Of a DNA stretch of 48,902 nt, positions 24,245 to 32,932 are shown piece after piece. Location: contig PUON01000027.1 of the NCBI GenBank assembly GCA_003552125.1, positions 1 through 48,902 of the forward strand, read 5' to 3'. The notes beneath the pieces are model-generated. The model was not told the DNA's origin, searched no databases, and saw only the letters and a program-made list of their open reading frames with translations. Made by a program: the position numbers and the translations under genes. This DNA is from Dehalococcoidia bacterium (GTDB lineage Bacteria > Chloroflexota > Dehalococcoidia > GIF9 > AB-539-J10). Positions within the stretch are counted from its first letter, which is position 1. Every line of letters starts with the position of its first letter.

Positions 24245-24688
24245 ATGAACATGAGTGCACGAAGGGATTCTCGACATAGCGCGGTCAGAGTCGGGCGGAT
24301 GTTCGCCCTGTTGTGCGTTTTGGTGCTTGCTGCGGGGTTCTTCATCGCATGCGACACCACGCCGTATGCTCAAACCATTCGCATTACTGCGGAGCCGATG
24401 AACGTCGATGGCTTGTTCGCCAGGATTGAATACCTGAAGGACGGCAAGGTCGAAAACTCAGTACACCTCGTCGATGGTGACGGCGACGGTGTAATCGATG
24501 GAAAGTCCGGTCCGAGATCTCAAGGGAACTGGCCGGTCGGATGGCTCTGGTTCGATCAGATGTACCAGGATACGGTAGTCGGAGAGACGGAGATCTCCTT
24601 CGACGGCCAGAAAGTGACAATAACGGCGGAGAGCACATACGAGTTCGTTGTGGGCGAATACGAGGTTCGTTCCGGCTCTAAACCGTAA
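24245..24688 (+). CDS. Small predicted lipoprotein
   Basis: The protein has 147 residues. A basic N-terminus (RRDSRH, RVGR) and a hydrophobic segment (MFALLCVLVLAAGF) end in a lipobox-like FIAC, so Cys near residue 38 would be lipidated and the protein held at the outer face of the membrane. The mature part is beta-rich and carries DGDGDGVIDG, an EF-hand/thrombospondin-type calcium loop. I recognise no family. The gene appears leaderless, and the HIT gene follows 29 bases later with its own ribosome site. Confidence 0.65.
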   Translation: MNMSARRDSRHSAVRVGRMFALLCVLVLAAGFFIACDTTPYAQTIRITAEPMNVDGLFARIEYLKDGKVENSVHLVDGDGDGVIDGKSGPRSQGNWPVGWLWFDQMYQDTVVGETEISFDGQKVTITAESTYEFVVGEYEVRSGSKP

Positions 24689-24717
24689 CACACTGCCACA
24701 GATCGTGGAGGACGCGA

Positions 24718-25065
24718 ATGTCTGCAGATTGTATCTTCTGTCGGATTATCACAGGTGACGTGCCCAGCGATTTGGTATATACGGATGAGGAGATGGTCGC
24801 ATTTCGCGACATCAACCCTGTGGCTTCAACCCATATTCTTGTGGTCCCTCGAGAGCACATAGAGTCGGTACCGCACCTGCAACCCGGTCATGAGGGACTG
24901 GTTGGCCGAATGGTCATGAGGGCGCGGGCGCTCGCAGAGGACGAAGACCTTGCATCCCGCGGTTATCGACTGGTGGTAAACAGCGGCCCCGAGGGGGGGC
25001 AGATGGTTCCCCACCTCCACCTGCACCTTATCGGGGGCAGAAGGCTGAAAGACCAGATGGGTTAG
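24718..25065 (+). CDS. HIT-family nucleotide hydrolase (HinT-like)
   Basis: This histidine-triad protein of 115 residues starts CIFCRIITGDVPSDLVY with the CxxC zinc pair seen in many bacterial HinT proteins. It ends with the triad HLHLHLIGG, preceded by NSGPEGGQMVP. HinT enzymes hydrolyse AMP-N-linked compounds and aminoacyl-adenylates. GGAGG lies just upstream of the ATG. The last 4 bases overlap the convergent ispH gene. Confidence 0.93.
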   Translation: MSADCIFCRIITGDVPSDLVYTDEEMVAFRDINPVASTHILVVPREHIESVPHLQPGHEGLVGRMVMRARALAEDEDLASRGYRLVVNSGPEGGQMVPHLHLHLIGGRRLKDQMG

Positions 25066-25910
25066 AGTTGCAGCAGCCGACTCTCGATCATGTCGATACT
25101 CGAATCCGGGGTCGATGCTCCCGCAGTGAGGCCAACACAGCGTTTTCCCTTGAACAGAGCAACTTGTATTTCGGAGGGCGATTCCACCAGGTGCGTTTCA
25201 ACAATTGCGGCGCATGATTCAGCCAGGCGTCGAGTGTTGGCGCTGTTTCGTCCGCCAATCACTATCATTGCATCCACCTCTCGGGCCAATTCCGCTGCAG
25301 CCGCCTGTCGACGGCGTGTAGCATCGCACAGGGTGTTCACTGCGCGAACCTCTCTCCCGCTTGCCAGCACCTCGACTGTCGCGCTTTGTACGAACGATGT
25401 GAAGTCCTCGATGCGCTGAGTGGTCTGCGAGACGATGCCCACGCGTGCTCCGAGAAACAGAGCGTCCCGGTCCCCCAGCGATGGCAGATCGAGCGTGGCA
25501 ATACCCCTGGAACCACTCCAGCCAAGCAGGCCGCGTACCTCTGAGTGATTCGCATCGCCAAAGATGACAATTGTCAATCCCTCCTTCGCCATGTCTGCTA
25601 CCACTCTTTGGGCATGGGCGACTATCGGACAGGTGGTATCGATAACGGTGATGCCCCGTTCGGAGAACTCCCGCACTGTGTGGGGAGGCACTCCGTGTGC
25701 GGACACCACCACGGCTGAACCCGTCACTTCTTCCGGGGTGCTTACCGCTGTGATGTCTTGTGCCGCGAGTTCGGCGAGCAGTATGTGGTTATGCGCCAGG
25801 GGCCCCAGCGTCTGCAGTGATCCGTGGTCAGGTACGGCTTCGCGGACCATATCCACCGCTCTTCGGACGCCGTAGCAGAGGCCGAGCTCTCGTGCCCTCT
25901 CAACCCGCAT
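25062..25910 (-). CDS. ispH: 4-hydroxy-3-methylbut-2-enyl diphosphate reductase
   Basis: This is the last enzyme of the MEP isoprenoid pathway, 282 residues, and makes IPP and DMAPP with a [4Fe-4S] cluster. The three cluster cysteines are at 12 (GLCYGVRRAV), 94 (DTTCPIV) and 195 (NTLCDATRRRQ). The conserved SAHGVPP, GDANHSEVRG, SQTT and GGRNSANTRRLAE segments are all present. It is a stand-alone IspH without the S1-domain extension seen in some Clostridia. The ATG lies inside the last codons of plsC, an 11-base overlap, so it is translated with plsC. Confidence 0.96.
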   Translation of the reverse strand: MRVERARELGLCYGVRRAVDMVREAVPDHGSLQTLGPLAHNHILLAELAAQDITAVSTPEEVTGSAVVVSAHGVPPHTVREFSERGITVIDTTCPIVAHAQRVVADMAKEGLTIVIFGDANHSEVRGLLGWSGSRGIATLDLPSLGDRDALFLGARVGIVSQTTQRIEDFTSFVQSATVEVLASGREVRAVNTLCDATRRRQAAAAELAREVDAMIVIGGRNSANTRRLAESCAAIVETHLVESPSEIQVALFKGKRCVGLTAGASTPDSSIDMIESRLLQL

Positions 25911-26541
25911 AGTGTCCTCTTCGTTCCGGTGGCAGCATTTCGGCGATTTGGAACATGATGGTGGTTGTCAGCCGGCCGGTTTCGGAGCGGCTCATCCGGC
26001 CCTCCCTGGCCTCCAGGCAGAATGGGTCTCCGATGGATATTGTCACCTTTGGGCGGCGCAGCCACCACCACTTCCCCCGGATCTGTTCGGTGCCCTGTAT
26101 CACCACCGGGATCATCGGGGCCCCGGTGTGACTGGCGAGCATTGCTGCCCCCGGCTTGCCCTGCAGCAGTATCCCGGAGCGAGACCTCCTGCCCTCCGGA
26201 AACAGTCCCAGAACCTGCCCTCGGCAGAGGGAATTCTCCGCCTGACGCATGACGTCGCGCTTCTGCTGCAACTCCCCGGCGCGTGCCACAGGCAGCATTC
26301 CGGCGTCGCGCAGGAGTCGCCCGATATACGGATAGCGAAACAGCTCCTCCTTTGCCATGAAAGACACCTTTCGTGGAAAGGCGAGCACCAGTAGCAGAGG
26401 GTCTGCAAGATGCACGTGATTTGCGACCAGCAACAGAGGTCCTTCGGAAGGTACTCGCTCCGTGCCGCACACGCTCCAGCGCAACAGTATGCGGCACAGC
26501 AGTCTGACTACGGCTATTGCGAATCGGACGTTCAAGTTCAC
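25900..26541 (-). CDS. plsC: 1-acyl-glycerol-3-phosphate acyltransferase
   Basis: This membrane-associated acyltransferase of about 213 residues makes phosphatidic acid. Motif I NHVHLADP fits the HX4D catalytic pair (His42, Asp47), motif III is FPEGRRSRSG, and a proline-containing motif IV is IPVVIQGTE. A hydrophobic N-terminal helix (FAIAVVRLLCRILL) is present. I chose GTG 26541 because it lies downstream of the cmk stop and gives the usual family length; the frame is open up to 26661, which would overlap cmk. It lies in the order cmk-plsC-ispH, common in several phyla. Confidence 0.92.
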   Translation of the reverse strand: MNLNVRFAIAVVRLLCRILLRWSVCGTERVPSEGPLLLVANHVHLADPLLLVLAFPRKVSFMAKEELFRYPYIGRLLRDAGMLPVARAGELQQKRDVMRQAENSLCRGQVLGLFPEGRRSRSGILLQGKPGAAMLASHTGAPMIPVVIQGTEQIRGKWWWLRRPKVTISIGDPFCLEAREGRMSRSETGRLTTTIMFQIAEMLPPERRGHYAG

Positions 26542-26581
26542 GCGTAGGCTTCCCGCAGATGGGGGACTTGCCCGAACAGGC

Positions 26582-27262
26582 TCAGCAGGAGCTTCGGCGC
26601 TCGTGGACGAGGGCGAGTATGTTGTCGACGACTTCTTCAAGGCTGAGTCCATCCGTATCAATCACCACCGCATCGTCAGCAGGTCGCAAAGGCGACACCG
26701 CCCTTGTGATGTCATTGTGGTCCCTCTGTTCCAGTTCGGCAAGAACGGAGTCAAATGACGCGTCTGCTCCGCGCTCCACCAGTTCAGTGTAACGTCTTTT
26801 CGCGCGTTCGGCGACCGATGCGCTGAGGAACACTTTGAGGTCCGCATCGGGCAGCACGATTGTGCCGATGTCGCGCCCGGCCATAACGAGGCACATCTCG
26901 GTTGCCATGCGTCTCTGCTCCGAGACCATTCGCTCGCGTACCTGCGGGATCTTAGCGATCAGGGCCACGTTTCGTTCAACTTCCGGGGCACTGATGTAAT
27001 CGGAGACTTCTTCACCGTTAACCATGACGGCGAGACGGGGTCCTCCTGCGGGAACGAACTCGAACCTGGTGTTGTGCGCGAGGGCGATGAGCGCATCAAC
27101 GTTGACTGGCGTGAGACCTACCGAGAGCGCCTTCCATGTGAAGGTGCGATAAATAACACCGGTATCGAAGAAGTGAAAACTCAACTTCTCCGCCAGTAGC
27201 AGGCCGACACTGCTCTTACCGACTGCTACGGGTCCGTCTATGGTTATCAGCCGCAGGTTCAA
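26582..27262 (-). CDS. cmk: Cytidylate kinase
   Basis: The enzyme of 226 residues phosphorylates CMP and dCMP. The P-loop TIDGPVAVGKSSV is followed by FDTGVIYRTFTW, GRDIGTIVLPDADLKVFLSAS and the lid AERAKRRYTEL. The frame is open 52 codons further upstream, but TTG 27262 gives the normal family start (LRLITIDGP). It also lies 11 bases after an extended -10 element (TGT-TATACT, 27279-27274), so the mRNA would start within a few bases of the TTG. No Shine-Dalgarno is present. Confidence 0.93.
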   Translation of the reverse strand: MNLRLITIDGPVAVGKSSVGLLLAEKLSFHFFDTGVIYRTFTWKALSVGLTPVNVDALIALAHNTRFEFVPAGGPRLAVMVNGEEVSDYISAPEVERNVALIAKIPQVRERMVSEQRRMATEMCLVMAGRDIGTIVLPDADLKVFLSASVAERAKRRYTELVERGADASFDSVLAELEQRDHNDITRAVSPLRPADDAVVIDTDGLSLEEVVDNILALVHERRSSC

Positions 27263-27273
27263 GCTGAGAACAG

Positions 27274-27282
27274 AGTATAACA
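27274..27282 (-). promoter_or_regulatory. cmk extended -10 element
   Basis: TGT plus TATACT reads leftward at 27282-27274, 11 bases before the TTG start of cmk. No clear -35 is seen, as is usual for extended -10 promoters. Confidence 0.5.
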
Positions 27283-27317
27283 GAACGCACTTCGTCCTCA
27301 CCGCTGCCCCGGCGATG

Positions 27318-27353
27318 TGGTATAGTGGTCGCGCCGCTCGTGGCAGGCGGCGC
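27318..27353 (+). promoter_or_regulatory. Malic enzyme promoter with 5'-end hairpin
   Basis: TGG-TATAGT (27318-27326) is an extended -10 facing the malic enzyme gene. The predicted transcript begins near 27333, directly at an inverted repeat GCGCCGC (27331-27337)/GCGGCGC (27347-27353). The leader to ATG 27470 is about 137 bases. Confidence 0.4.
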
Positions 27354-27469
27354 TGTGTTCGTGGCGCCAAGCTGCCGATGAGCCCGGCTACAGCAAATAC
27401 TGCGCTCTCAGGAATCAACGAACCCGAGGTAGTGGATTCCGAAGCACGCAGCCGAGGAGGTACGCCCCC

Positions 27470-28828
27470 ATGACGCGGAAATTCACGAAAGAGGAGCTGC
27501 TGGCGAAGGCGAACAAACCGTCAGCGGATGCCATGAAGCTGCACGGGTTCTACCGCGGCAAGATGCAGACAGTGCCCCGATGTCATATCCGCAGCTACTC
27601 AGATTTCTCCAGCTACTACAGTCCTGGAGTCGCTGCCCCCTGTCGTGCCATTGAAGAGGATGAATCCAGGGTAAATGAGTTTACGGGTCGTTGGAATACC
27701 ATAGCAGTCGTCAGCGATGGCACTCGTGTGCTTGGGCTGGGGGATATCGGTCCGAAGGCCGGGTATCCCGTGATGGAAGGTAAGGCTATGTTATTCAAAC
27801 ACCTTGGTGGCGTCGATGCCGTGCCCATCTGTCTGGGTACGAAGGATGCCGACGAGATTATCCAGGCGGTGAAGTGGCTCCAGCCCTCGTTTGCCGCCAT
27901 AAATCTTGAGGACATCTCCAGCCCGAAGTGCTTTCGTATTCTGGATGAGCTCAGGGCGGAGGCAGAGATTCCCATCTTCCACGATGATCAACAGGGAACC
28001 GCCACGGTTATCCTGTCGGGACTCATAAATGCGCTGAAGATAGTCGGCAAGGATATGGATAAGGTTCACATTGTTCTCAATGGGGCCGGAGCGGCTAATG
28101 TGGCATGTGCCCGGCTCATGTTCTCGATGGGCGCCGATCCGGAGACCACGATGGTGGTCGATAGCAAAGGGATTCTGCATCCGGGGCGCACTGACATTGA
28201 ACAGGAGAAGGAACTCTACGCTCATAAGTGGAACCTGTGCCGGTCCACCAACGCGGAACGCAGGACTGGTGACCTGGGCGAAGCTCTGAAGGGGGCCGAT
28301 GTGCTCATATCCCTCGCACGCTCGGGTCCCGACGTCATTTCGCAGCGTGAAGTTGCGGGCATGTCCAGCGATGCTATCTGTTTTGTATGCGCCAATCCAA
28401 TTCCTGAGATATGGCCGTGGGAGGCGAAGGAAGCCGGCGCACGGATCGTGGCTACAGGCCGCTCCGACTTCCCCAACCAGGTGAATAATTCGACCGTCTT
28501 CCCCGCCCTGTTTCGGGGGGTGCTTGACGTCCAGGCAACCACGATTACTGACGAGATGTGTCTTGCAGCGGCGCAGGCACTCGCAGAATATGCCGAGGAA
28601 CGTGGTATCAACGACGAGTATATCTCTCCGACCATGGAGGAACCGGAAGCATTTATCAGGGAGGCAGTTGCTGTGGGTTTGAAGGCCCAGGAACAGGGAG
28701 TCGCGGCGTCCATGGTTACTCAAGATCAGCTGCTTGCGGCTGCGAGGCATATGATCGATGGTTCCCGGAAGTCTCATGATGCCCTTGTAAATGCAGGAGT
28801 GATTCAGCCAGCTCCTGACCTTGAGTAG
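27470..28828 (+). CDS. Malic enzyme (NAD-dependent, bacterial type)
   Basis: The protein of 452 residues decarboxylates malate to pyruvate. The N-terminal malic domain shows DFSSYYSPGVAAPCRAI, VSDGTRVLGLGDIGPKAGYPVMEGK and the metal-binding INLEDISSPKCF and IPIFHDDQQGTA. The NAD-binding domain begins VLNGAGAANVACARL and includes FVCANPIPEI and GRSDFPNQVNNSTVFPALFRG. There is no phosphotransacetylase-like tail, so it is the short type. GAGGAGGT precedes the ATG. The fumarase genes follow, making malate supply and use adjacent. Confidence 0.93.
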   Translation: MTRKFTKEELLAKANKPSADAMKLHGFYRGKMQTVPRCHIRSYSDFSSYYSPGVAAPCRAIEEDESRVNEFTGRWNTIAVVSDGTRVLGLGDIGPKAGYPVMEGKAMLFKHLGGVDAVPICLGTKDADEIIQAVKWLQPSFAAINLEDISSPKCFRILDELRAEAEIPIFHDDQQGTATVILSGLINALKIVGKDMDKVHIVLNGAGAANVACARLMFSMGADPETTMVVDSKGILHPGRTDIEQEKELYAHKWNLCRSTNAERRTGDLGEALKGADVLISLARSGPDVISQREVAGMSSDAICFVCANPIPEIWPWEAKEAGARIVATGRSDFPNQVNNSTVFPALFRGVLDVQATTITDEMCLAAAQALAEYAEERGINDEYISPTMEEPEAFIREAVAVGLKAQEQGVAASMVTQDQLLAAARHMIDGSRKSHDALVNAGVIQPAPDLE

Positions 28829-28922
28829 CCCTGTTGATCATGGCTTGTTGGCGACTTTGCAAGCTGGGCTGCAAGGCAGGGCAGCGCGCCGCCGAATCGG
28901 TCGACACACGGAGTGAGCAACT

Positions 28923-29768
28923 GTGCGAGAATTGCATGTAGCGAAACTGACGAGCACCATCTCCCTCCTGTTTCAGGAAGCCTGTCACAGGCTGCCAAAT
29001 GACGTCGTTGACGCGTTGCGGAGTGCACGCGACAGGGAGGAATCCGGCGCGTCCCGCGATATTCTGGACAAACTCCTCGAGAACGCCGAACTCGCGCCGC
29101 GTGAGATGATTCCCCTGTGCCAGGATACCGGCCTCGCGGTTGTGTTCATCGAGCTTGGACAGGACGTTCACCTGGTGGGGGGAGATCTGCGCGATGCCGT
29201 TGATGAAGGAGTGAGACAGGGCTACGCGGAAGGTTACCTGCGCACTTCGGTGGTCTGTCGGCCGTTTACCGCCAGGGTGAATACTGGCGATAACACGCCC
29301 TCGGACATTTGGGTCGAGATAGTCTCCGGTGAGTCGGTGAAGATCTCTGTGCTTCCCAAGGGAGCCGGTTCGGAGAACATGAGCCGGCTCATGGTCCTGA
29401 CTCCGGCGATGGGGAGAGAGGGGGTCATCGACTACGTAGCATCCGTGGTGGATGAGGCGGGCGGTAATCCATGCCCTCCGCTGATTGTTGGCGTTGGCAT
29501 AGGGGGAACAACTGAGAAGACCATGATGATGGCGAAGAAGGCGTTGCTCCGGCCGGTGGGACAACCGAGCGCCGACGAAGAGAACGCAGCCCTTGAGAGA
29601 GATATACTTGAGCGTATCAACGGGCTGGGAGTTGGAACGCTGGGCTATGGCGGGACGGTAACTGCCCTGGCAATCCACGTGGAGTCGTTTCCCTGCCACA
29701 TCGCCAGCCTCCCTGTTGCGGTTAATCTGCAGTGTCACAGCGCGCGCCGGGGTGTTGCGGTCATTTGA
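28923..29768 (+). CDS. Fumarate hydratase class I, alpha subunit
   Basis: The large half of the two-subunit oxygen-sensitive [4Fe-4S] fumarase, 281 residues, interconverts fumarate and malate. The three cluster cysteines are in PLCQDTG, GNPCPP and LQCHSARR. KGAGSENMSRLMVLTPA and GVGIGGTTEKTMMMAKKAL are family landmarks. The start is GTG with GGAG upstream. L(+)-tartrate dehydratase TtdA belongs to the same family, but the TCA-cycle neighbours favour fumarase. Its beta subunit starts 14 bases downstream. Confidence 0.92.
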   Translation: MRELHVAKLTSTISLLFQEACHRLPNDVVDALRSARDREESGASRDILDKLLENAELAPREMIPLCQDTGLAVVFIELGQDVHLVGGDLRDAVDEGVRQGYAEGYLRTSVVCRPFTARVNTGDNTPSDIWVEIVSGESVKISVLPKGAGSENMSRLMVLTPAMGREGVIDYVASVVDEAGGNPCPPLIVGVGIGGTTEKTMMMAKKALLRPVGQPSADEENAALERDILERINGLGVGTLGYGGTVTALAIHVESFPCHIASLPVAVNLQCHSARRGVAVI

Positions 29769-29782
29769 CGAAGGCGGAGAGA

Positions 29783-30358
29783 ATGGAACAGGCCAGACGC
29801 ATAACCTTACCGTTTACTGATGAGATTGTTCGTGGGCTCCGCGCAGGAGATCGCCTGCTGCTTTCCGGCACGCTCTACGTGGCCCGCGATGCGGCTCACA
29901 AGCGGATGTTCGAGGCACTGGACAGGGGGGATCCCCTGCCTTTCGACATTTCCGGCGCCACTATCTACTTCATGGGCCCGAGCCCGGCGCGGCCGGGAAG
30001 GCCAATGGGTGCGGGAGGCCCCACCACCGCGAGCCGCATGGATCCCTATTCGCCGCGTCTTGTTGCACTGGGGCTCAAGGCGATGATTGGCAAGGGCACC
30101 AGGTCCGCGGCGGTCCGTGAGGCATTGCGCGAACATAATGCCGTGTTTCTCGGAGGGATCGGAGGTGCCGGAGCGCTTCTATCGAAGTCGGTGGAGAGCT
30201 CTGAAGTTGTCGCCTATGACGATCTGGGCCCGGAAGCGCTGCGCCGTCTCACAGTGAAGGATCTTCCGGTGACGGTGATTGATGATGCGACCGGGCGTGA
30301 CCTATATGAGGAAGGTCGAGCGCGCTACCGCACAATTGGCCGCGCCCACACTCACTAG
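29783..30358 (+). CDS. Fumarate hydratase class I, beta subunit
   Basis: The small swivelling subunit of the two-subunit fumarase has 191 residues counted from ATG 29783, which has GGAGAG upstream. Motifs include [49 protein letters not shown] and GKGTRS, the family substrate-binding segments. It pairs with the alpha subunit just upstream. Its TAG stop shares bases with the stop of the convergent sucD (overlap 30355-30358). Confidence 0.92.
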   Translation: MEQARRITLPFTDEIVRGLRAGDRLLLSGTLYVARDAAHKRMFEALDRGDPLPFDISGATIYFMGPSPARPGRPMGAGGPTTASRMDPYSPRLVALGLKAMIGKGTRSAAVREALREHNAVFLGGIGGAGALLSKSVESSEVVAYDDLGPEALRRLTVKDLPVTVIDDATGRDLYEEGRARYRTIGRAHTH

Positions 30359-31239
30359 CAGACTTCCCGGGATGAGAGCACACGGTTCGCAGTTGCTCCT
30401 ATCTCCGCTGGGTTCTCGACGACGACAGCCCCTGCCGACTCCAAAGCGGCCATCTTCTCGCGCGCTCTGCCTGATTGACCCTCGATGATCGCTCCGGCGT
30501 GACCCATACGGCGACCGGCGGGCGCGCTCGCACCTGCGACGAATGCAATCACGGGCTTGCTCATGGTCTCGATATATGCCGCGGCTTCCTGCTCCATCGA
30601 ACCCCCTATCTCCCCGACGAGTATCACTGCGTGTGTGTCATCATCGGCCTCAAAGCGTCTCAGAATCCGGGCGAAGTCCGTGCCGGGGAGAGGATCGCCA
30701 CCGATACCGACGCATGTCGACTGGCCGATGCCCTCAGACGTCAGTTGTGCAACCACCTCGTAGGTAAGTGTGCCGCTGCGTGAGACCACACCGATGTTAC
30801 CCGGCATATGAATCGCCGCAGGCATTATTCCGACCTTGCAGCGTGCAGGAGGAGATATGATGCCAGGACAGTTCGGCCCGATCACCGTCACGTCCGTGCC
30901 CTGTAGATACCGGTGCCAGGTAATCGCATCCATCGTCGGAATGAATTCGGTGATGCAGACGACGAGTGGTATTCCCGCGTCGACGGCCTCAATTATCGCG
31001 TCCGAAGCGAACTGCGCTGGCACGAAGATGATGCTGGCTGTCGCCCCGGTCTCTCTCTTCGCCTCCTCCACGCTCTCAAAGACCGGAGTCCTCTCCTCCC
31101 ACAGGGAGCCGCCCTTCCCGGGAGTTACGCCTGCGACTACCTCGGTCCCGTATTCGATGCAACGGAGCGTGTGGAAGGTCGCTTCGTTGCCCGTAATTCC
31201 TTGCACGACAACTCTGGTGCGATCATCCACCAAGATCAT
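30355..31239 (-). CDS. sucD: Succinyl-CoA synthetase, alpha subunit
   Basis: This subunit of 294 residues carries the phosphohistidine: [11 protein letters not shown] contains the catalytic His. The CoA-binding Rossmann domain includes [13 protein letters not shown] and [19 protein letters not shown] and [11 protein letters not shown] are standard. With SucC it interconverts succinyl-CoA and succinate plus NTP. Its ATG overlaps the sucC stop by 4 bases. Confidence 0.96.
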   Translation of the reverse strand: MILVDDRTRVVVQGITGNEATFHTLRCIEYGTEVVAGVTPGKGGSLWEERTPVFESVEEAKRETGATASIIFVPAQFASDAIIEAVDAGIPLVVCITEFIPTMDAITWHRYLQGTDVTVIGPNCPGIISPPARCKVGIMPAAIHMPGNIGVVSRSGTLTYEVVAQLTSEGIGQSTCVGIGGDPLPGTDFARILRRFEADDDTHAVILVGEIGGSMEQEAAAYIETMSKPVIAFVAGASAPAGRRMGHAGAIIEGQSGRAREKMAALESAGAVVVENPAEIGATANRVLSSREVC

Positions 31240-32423
31240 GAGGCAGCCCCTCTCTTCTTTCCGGTCATACCACTCGCAGCTACCGCAAGCCGTCCGGCGC
31301 GGCCAAGTTCGGTCTCAAGCATCACTGTCATGGGTCCGGAATTGAGCATATCTCGCGCCTTCGCGTCGTTGGTGCCTTGCAGGCGAACCACGATCGGGAT
31401 CGCAGGATGTCGGTCCTCCAGCACTCGCAGGAGCGCCTTTGCCACGACATCGCATCGAAGGATTCCTCCGAAGATATTTATCCATGCCACCTTCACATCA
31501 CGGTCATCCAGCAGCAGTTCGATCGCCTGGCGAATCCTGAGTTCATCCGCTGCTCCGCCCACGTCAAGGAAGTTGGCGGGCCGGCCGCCGAGCAGCGTGA
31601 CCAGATCCATGGTCGCCATCGCAAGCCCGGCGCCGTTTACGAGGCAGCCAATCGAGCCGTCCAGCTTGACGTAGCTGAACCCCGCCTGCGCAGCGCGCTG
31701 TTCCAGCGGATCCTCCTGGGATATGTCTGCGAGCGCCGCGATCTCCGGCTGCCGATACAGAGCGTTGTCATCGATCGAGACCTTTGCGTCGAGTGCGATG
31801 AGTCCCCTGTCTTCCGTCACAACCATCGGGTTGATCTCGATGAGGCTGCAATCCTTCTCGACGAAGAGCCGATAGAGTGCCCGCATGATTCGTGCTGACT
31901 GAACGGCGAGTTGGCCGCTGAGTCCCAGTGCCCGAGCCAGTACCCTTGCCTGATACGGGAGCAGCCCGGTGAGAGGGTCGACAGCCACGGACACGATCTC
32001 ATCAGGGTGTGTTCCGGCCAGTTCCTCGATGTCCATTCCCCCACGCGCGCTCGCCATGAAGACGATTCTCTTTCGCGACGGTTCCACAAGCAGACCGAGA
32101 TACAGTTCGCGGTCCGGAATCACTTGTTCTTCAATAAGAACAAGATTTACCGGAAGTCCCTGTGGGCCCGATTGCCCAGTTACAAGCGAGTTTCCGAGGA
32201 GCCGTGCCGCGGCGTGTCCGGCTTCTTCGGGACAATCCGTGGCAATGATCCCGCCCGCCTTGCCTCTGCCTCCAGAGAGTATCTGCGCCTTCAGGATCGA
32301 CTTACCTCCCCGTATCCTGGCTGCCTCAAGAGCTTCCTGCTGGTTCGCCGCAATGTGGCCCTCGGGGACGGGAATGCCGTACTGGGACAGCACCTGCTTC
32401 GCCTGGTATTCGTGAAGCTTCAT
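31236..32423 (-). CDS. sucC: Succinyl-CoA synthetase, beta subunit
   Basis: This ATP-grasp subunit of 395 residues begins [22 protein letters not shown], with [14 protein letters not shown] for nucleotide binding, EINPMVV for the metal site and [18 protein letters not shown] in the C-terminal CoA ligase domain. It forms the SucCD complex with the gene it overlaps. No strong Shine-Dalgarno is seen before the ATG. The gene lies 57 bases downstream of tRNA-Ser on the same strand, so readthrough from the tRNA promoter is possible. Confidence 0.96.
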   Translation of the reverse strand: MKLHEYQAKQVLSQYGIPVPEGHIAANQQEALEAARIRGGKSILKAQILSGGRGKAGGIIATDCPEEAGHAAARLLGNSLVTGQSGPQGLPVNLVLIEEQVIPDRELYLGLLVEPSRKRIVFMASARGGMDIEELAGTHPDEIVSVAVDPLTGLLPYQARVLARALGLSGQLAVQSARIMRALYRLFVEKDCSLIEINPMVVTEDRGLIALDAKVSIDDNALYRQPEIAALADISQEDPLEQRAAQAGFSYVKLDGSIGCLVNGAGLAMATMDLVTLLGGRPANFLDVGGAADELRIRQAIELLLDDRDVKVAWINIFGGILRCDVVAKALLRVLEDRHPAIPIVVRLQGTNDAKARDMLNSGPMTVMLETELGRAGRLAVAASGMTGKKRGAAS

Positions 32424-32480
32424 CTTGTGTAATCCAACCGGCTCGAGGGAGGTGTCACTTGAAGGGTGGGTTAGCGTTTG

Positions 32481-32568
32481 TGGCGGAGGGAGTGGGATTC
32501 GAACCCACGTTCGCTTGCGCGAAAACGGTTTTCAAGACCGTCGCCATCAACCGCTCGGCCATCCCTCC
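32481..32568 (-). tRNA. tRNA-Ser (anticodon TGA)
   Basis: This is a class II tRNA on the minus strand. The acceptor is GGAGGGA/TCCCTCC with discriminator G, followed by an encoded CCA (32483-32481). The anticodon arm is ACGGT-CTTGAAA-ACCGT with anticodon TGA, the long variable arm reads TTCGCGCAAGCGAA, and the T arm is GTGGG-TTCGAAT-CCCAC. Confidence 0.96.
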
Positions 32569-32669
32569 GCAGCCACGAAAGTATATCACTCGTCCGGACG
32601 TTGGCACGGAAATGTCTCGCCAGGCCAGTCTGTCGCGTCCTCCTGCAATTTGTCCCAACCTGTAACACG

Positions 32670-32698
32670 TTGACAGGTTCGTGGGCGGCTCCTAGAAT
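32670..32698 (+). promoter_or_regulatory. Strong promoter for the amino-acid dehydrogenase leader
   Basis: TTGACA (32670-32675), a 17-base spacer and TAGAAT (32693-32698). The predicted start near 32705 gives the dehydrogenase an unusually long leader of about 228 bases, which contains a possible small ORF. Confidence 0.7.
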
Positions 32699-32725
32699 GC
32701 ATGCGGTGTTCGAAAGGGAAGGTTG

Positions 32726-32839
32726 ATGGATACATCTCAGAAGTCCCGAAAGCAGCGATTCCGCCGCCCCCTATTGACCTCTGGTGTTGCAGTCTGGCCT
32801 AAGGACGGGTGGGATCATCGGCGCCATGCCTTGTCATGA
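32726..32839 (+). CDS. Possible 37-residue basic small ORF in a leader
   Basis: ATG 32726 with GGGAAGG just upstream opens a 37-codon frame. It begins MDTSQKSRKQRFRRPLL, is rich in Arg and Lys, and ends at TGA 32839. It lies in the leader between a consensus promoter and the dehydrogenase. It could be a leader peptide or a small protein. I see no family and coding is unproven. Nothing else was recognised between 32840 and 32919. Confidence 0.3.
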   Translation: MDTSQKSRKQRFRRPLLTSGVAVWPKDGWDHRRHALS

Positions 32840-32932
32840 GGTGGCCTGCCGAATGATATCTGCCGATCTGTGTCGCCCTCTGCCGGACGAGTAGGATTAC
32901 GATCGCCAGTATCACTGACAGGAGGTATGGTT

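Noticed and set aside
27791-29738. Two minus-strand frames (328 and 340 codons) opposite malic enzyme and fumarase alpha
   Set aside because: Both are antisense to well-recognised enzymes and show no domain or ribosome site.
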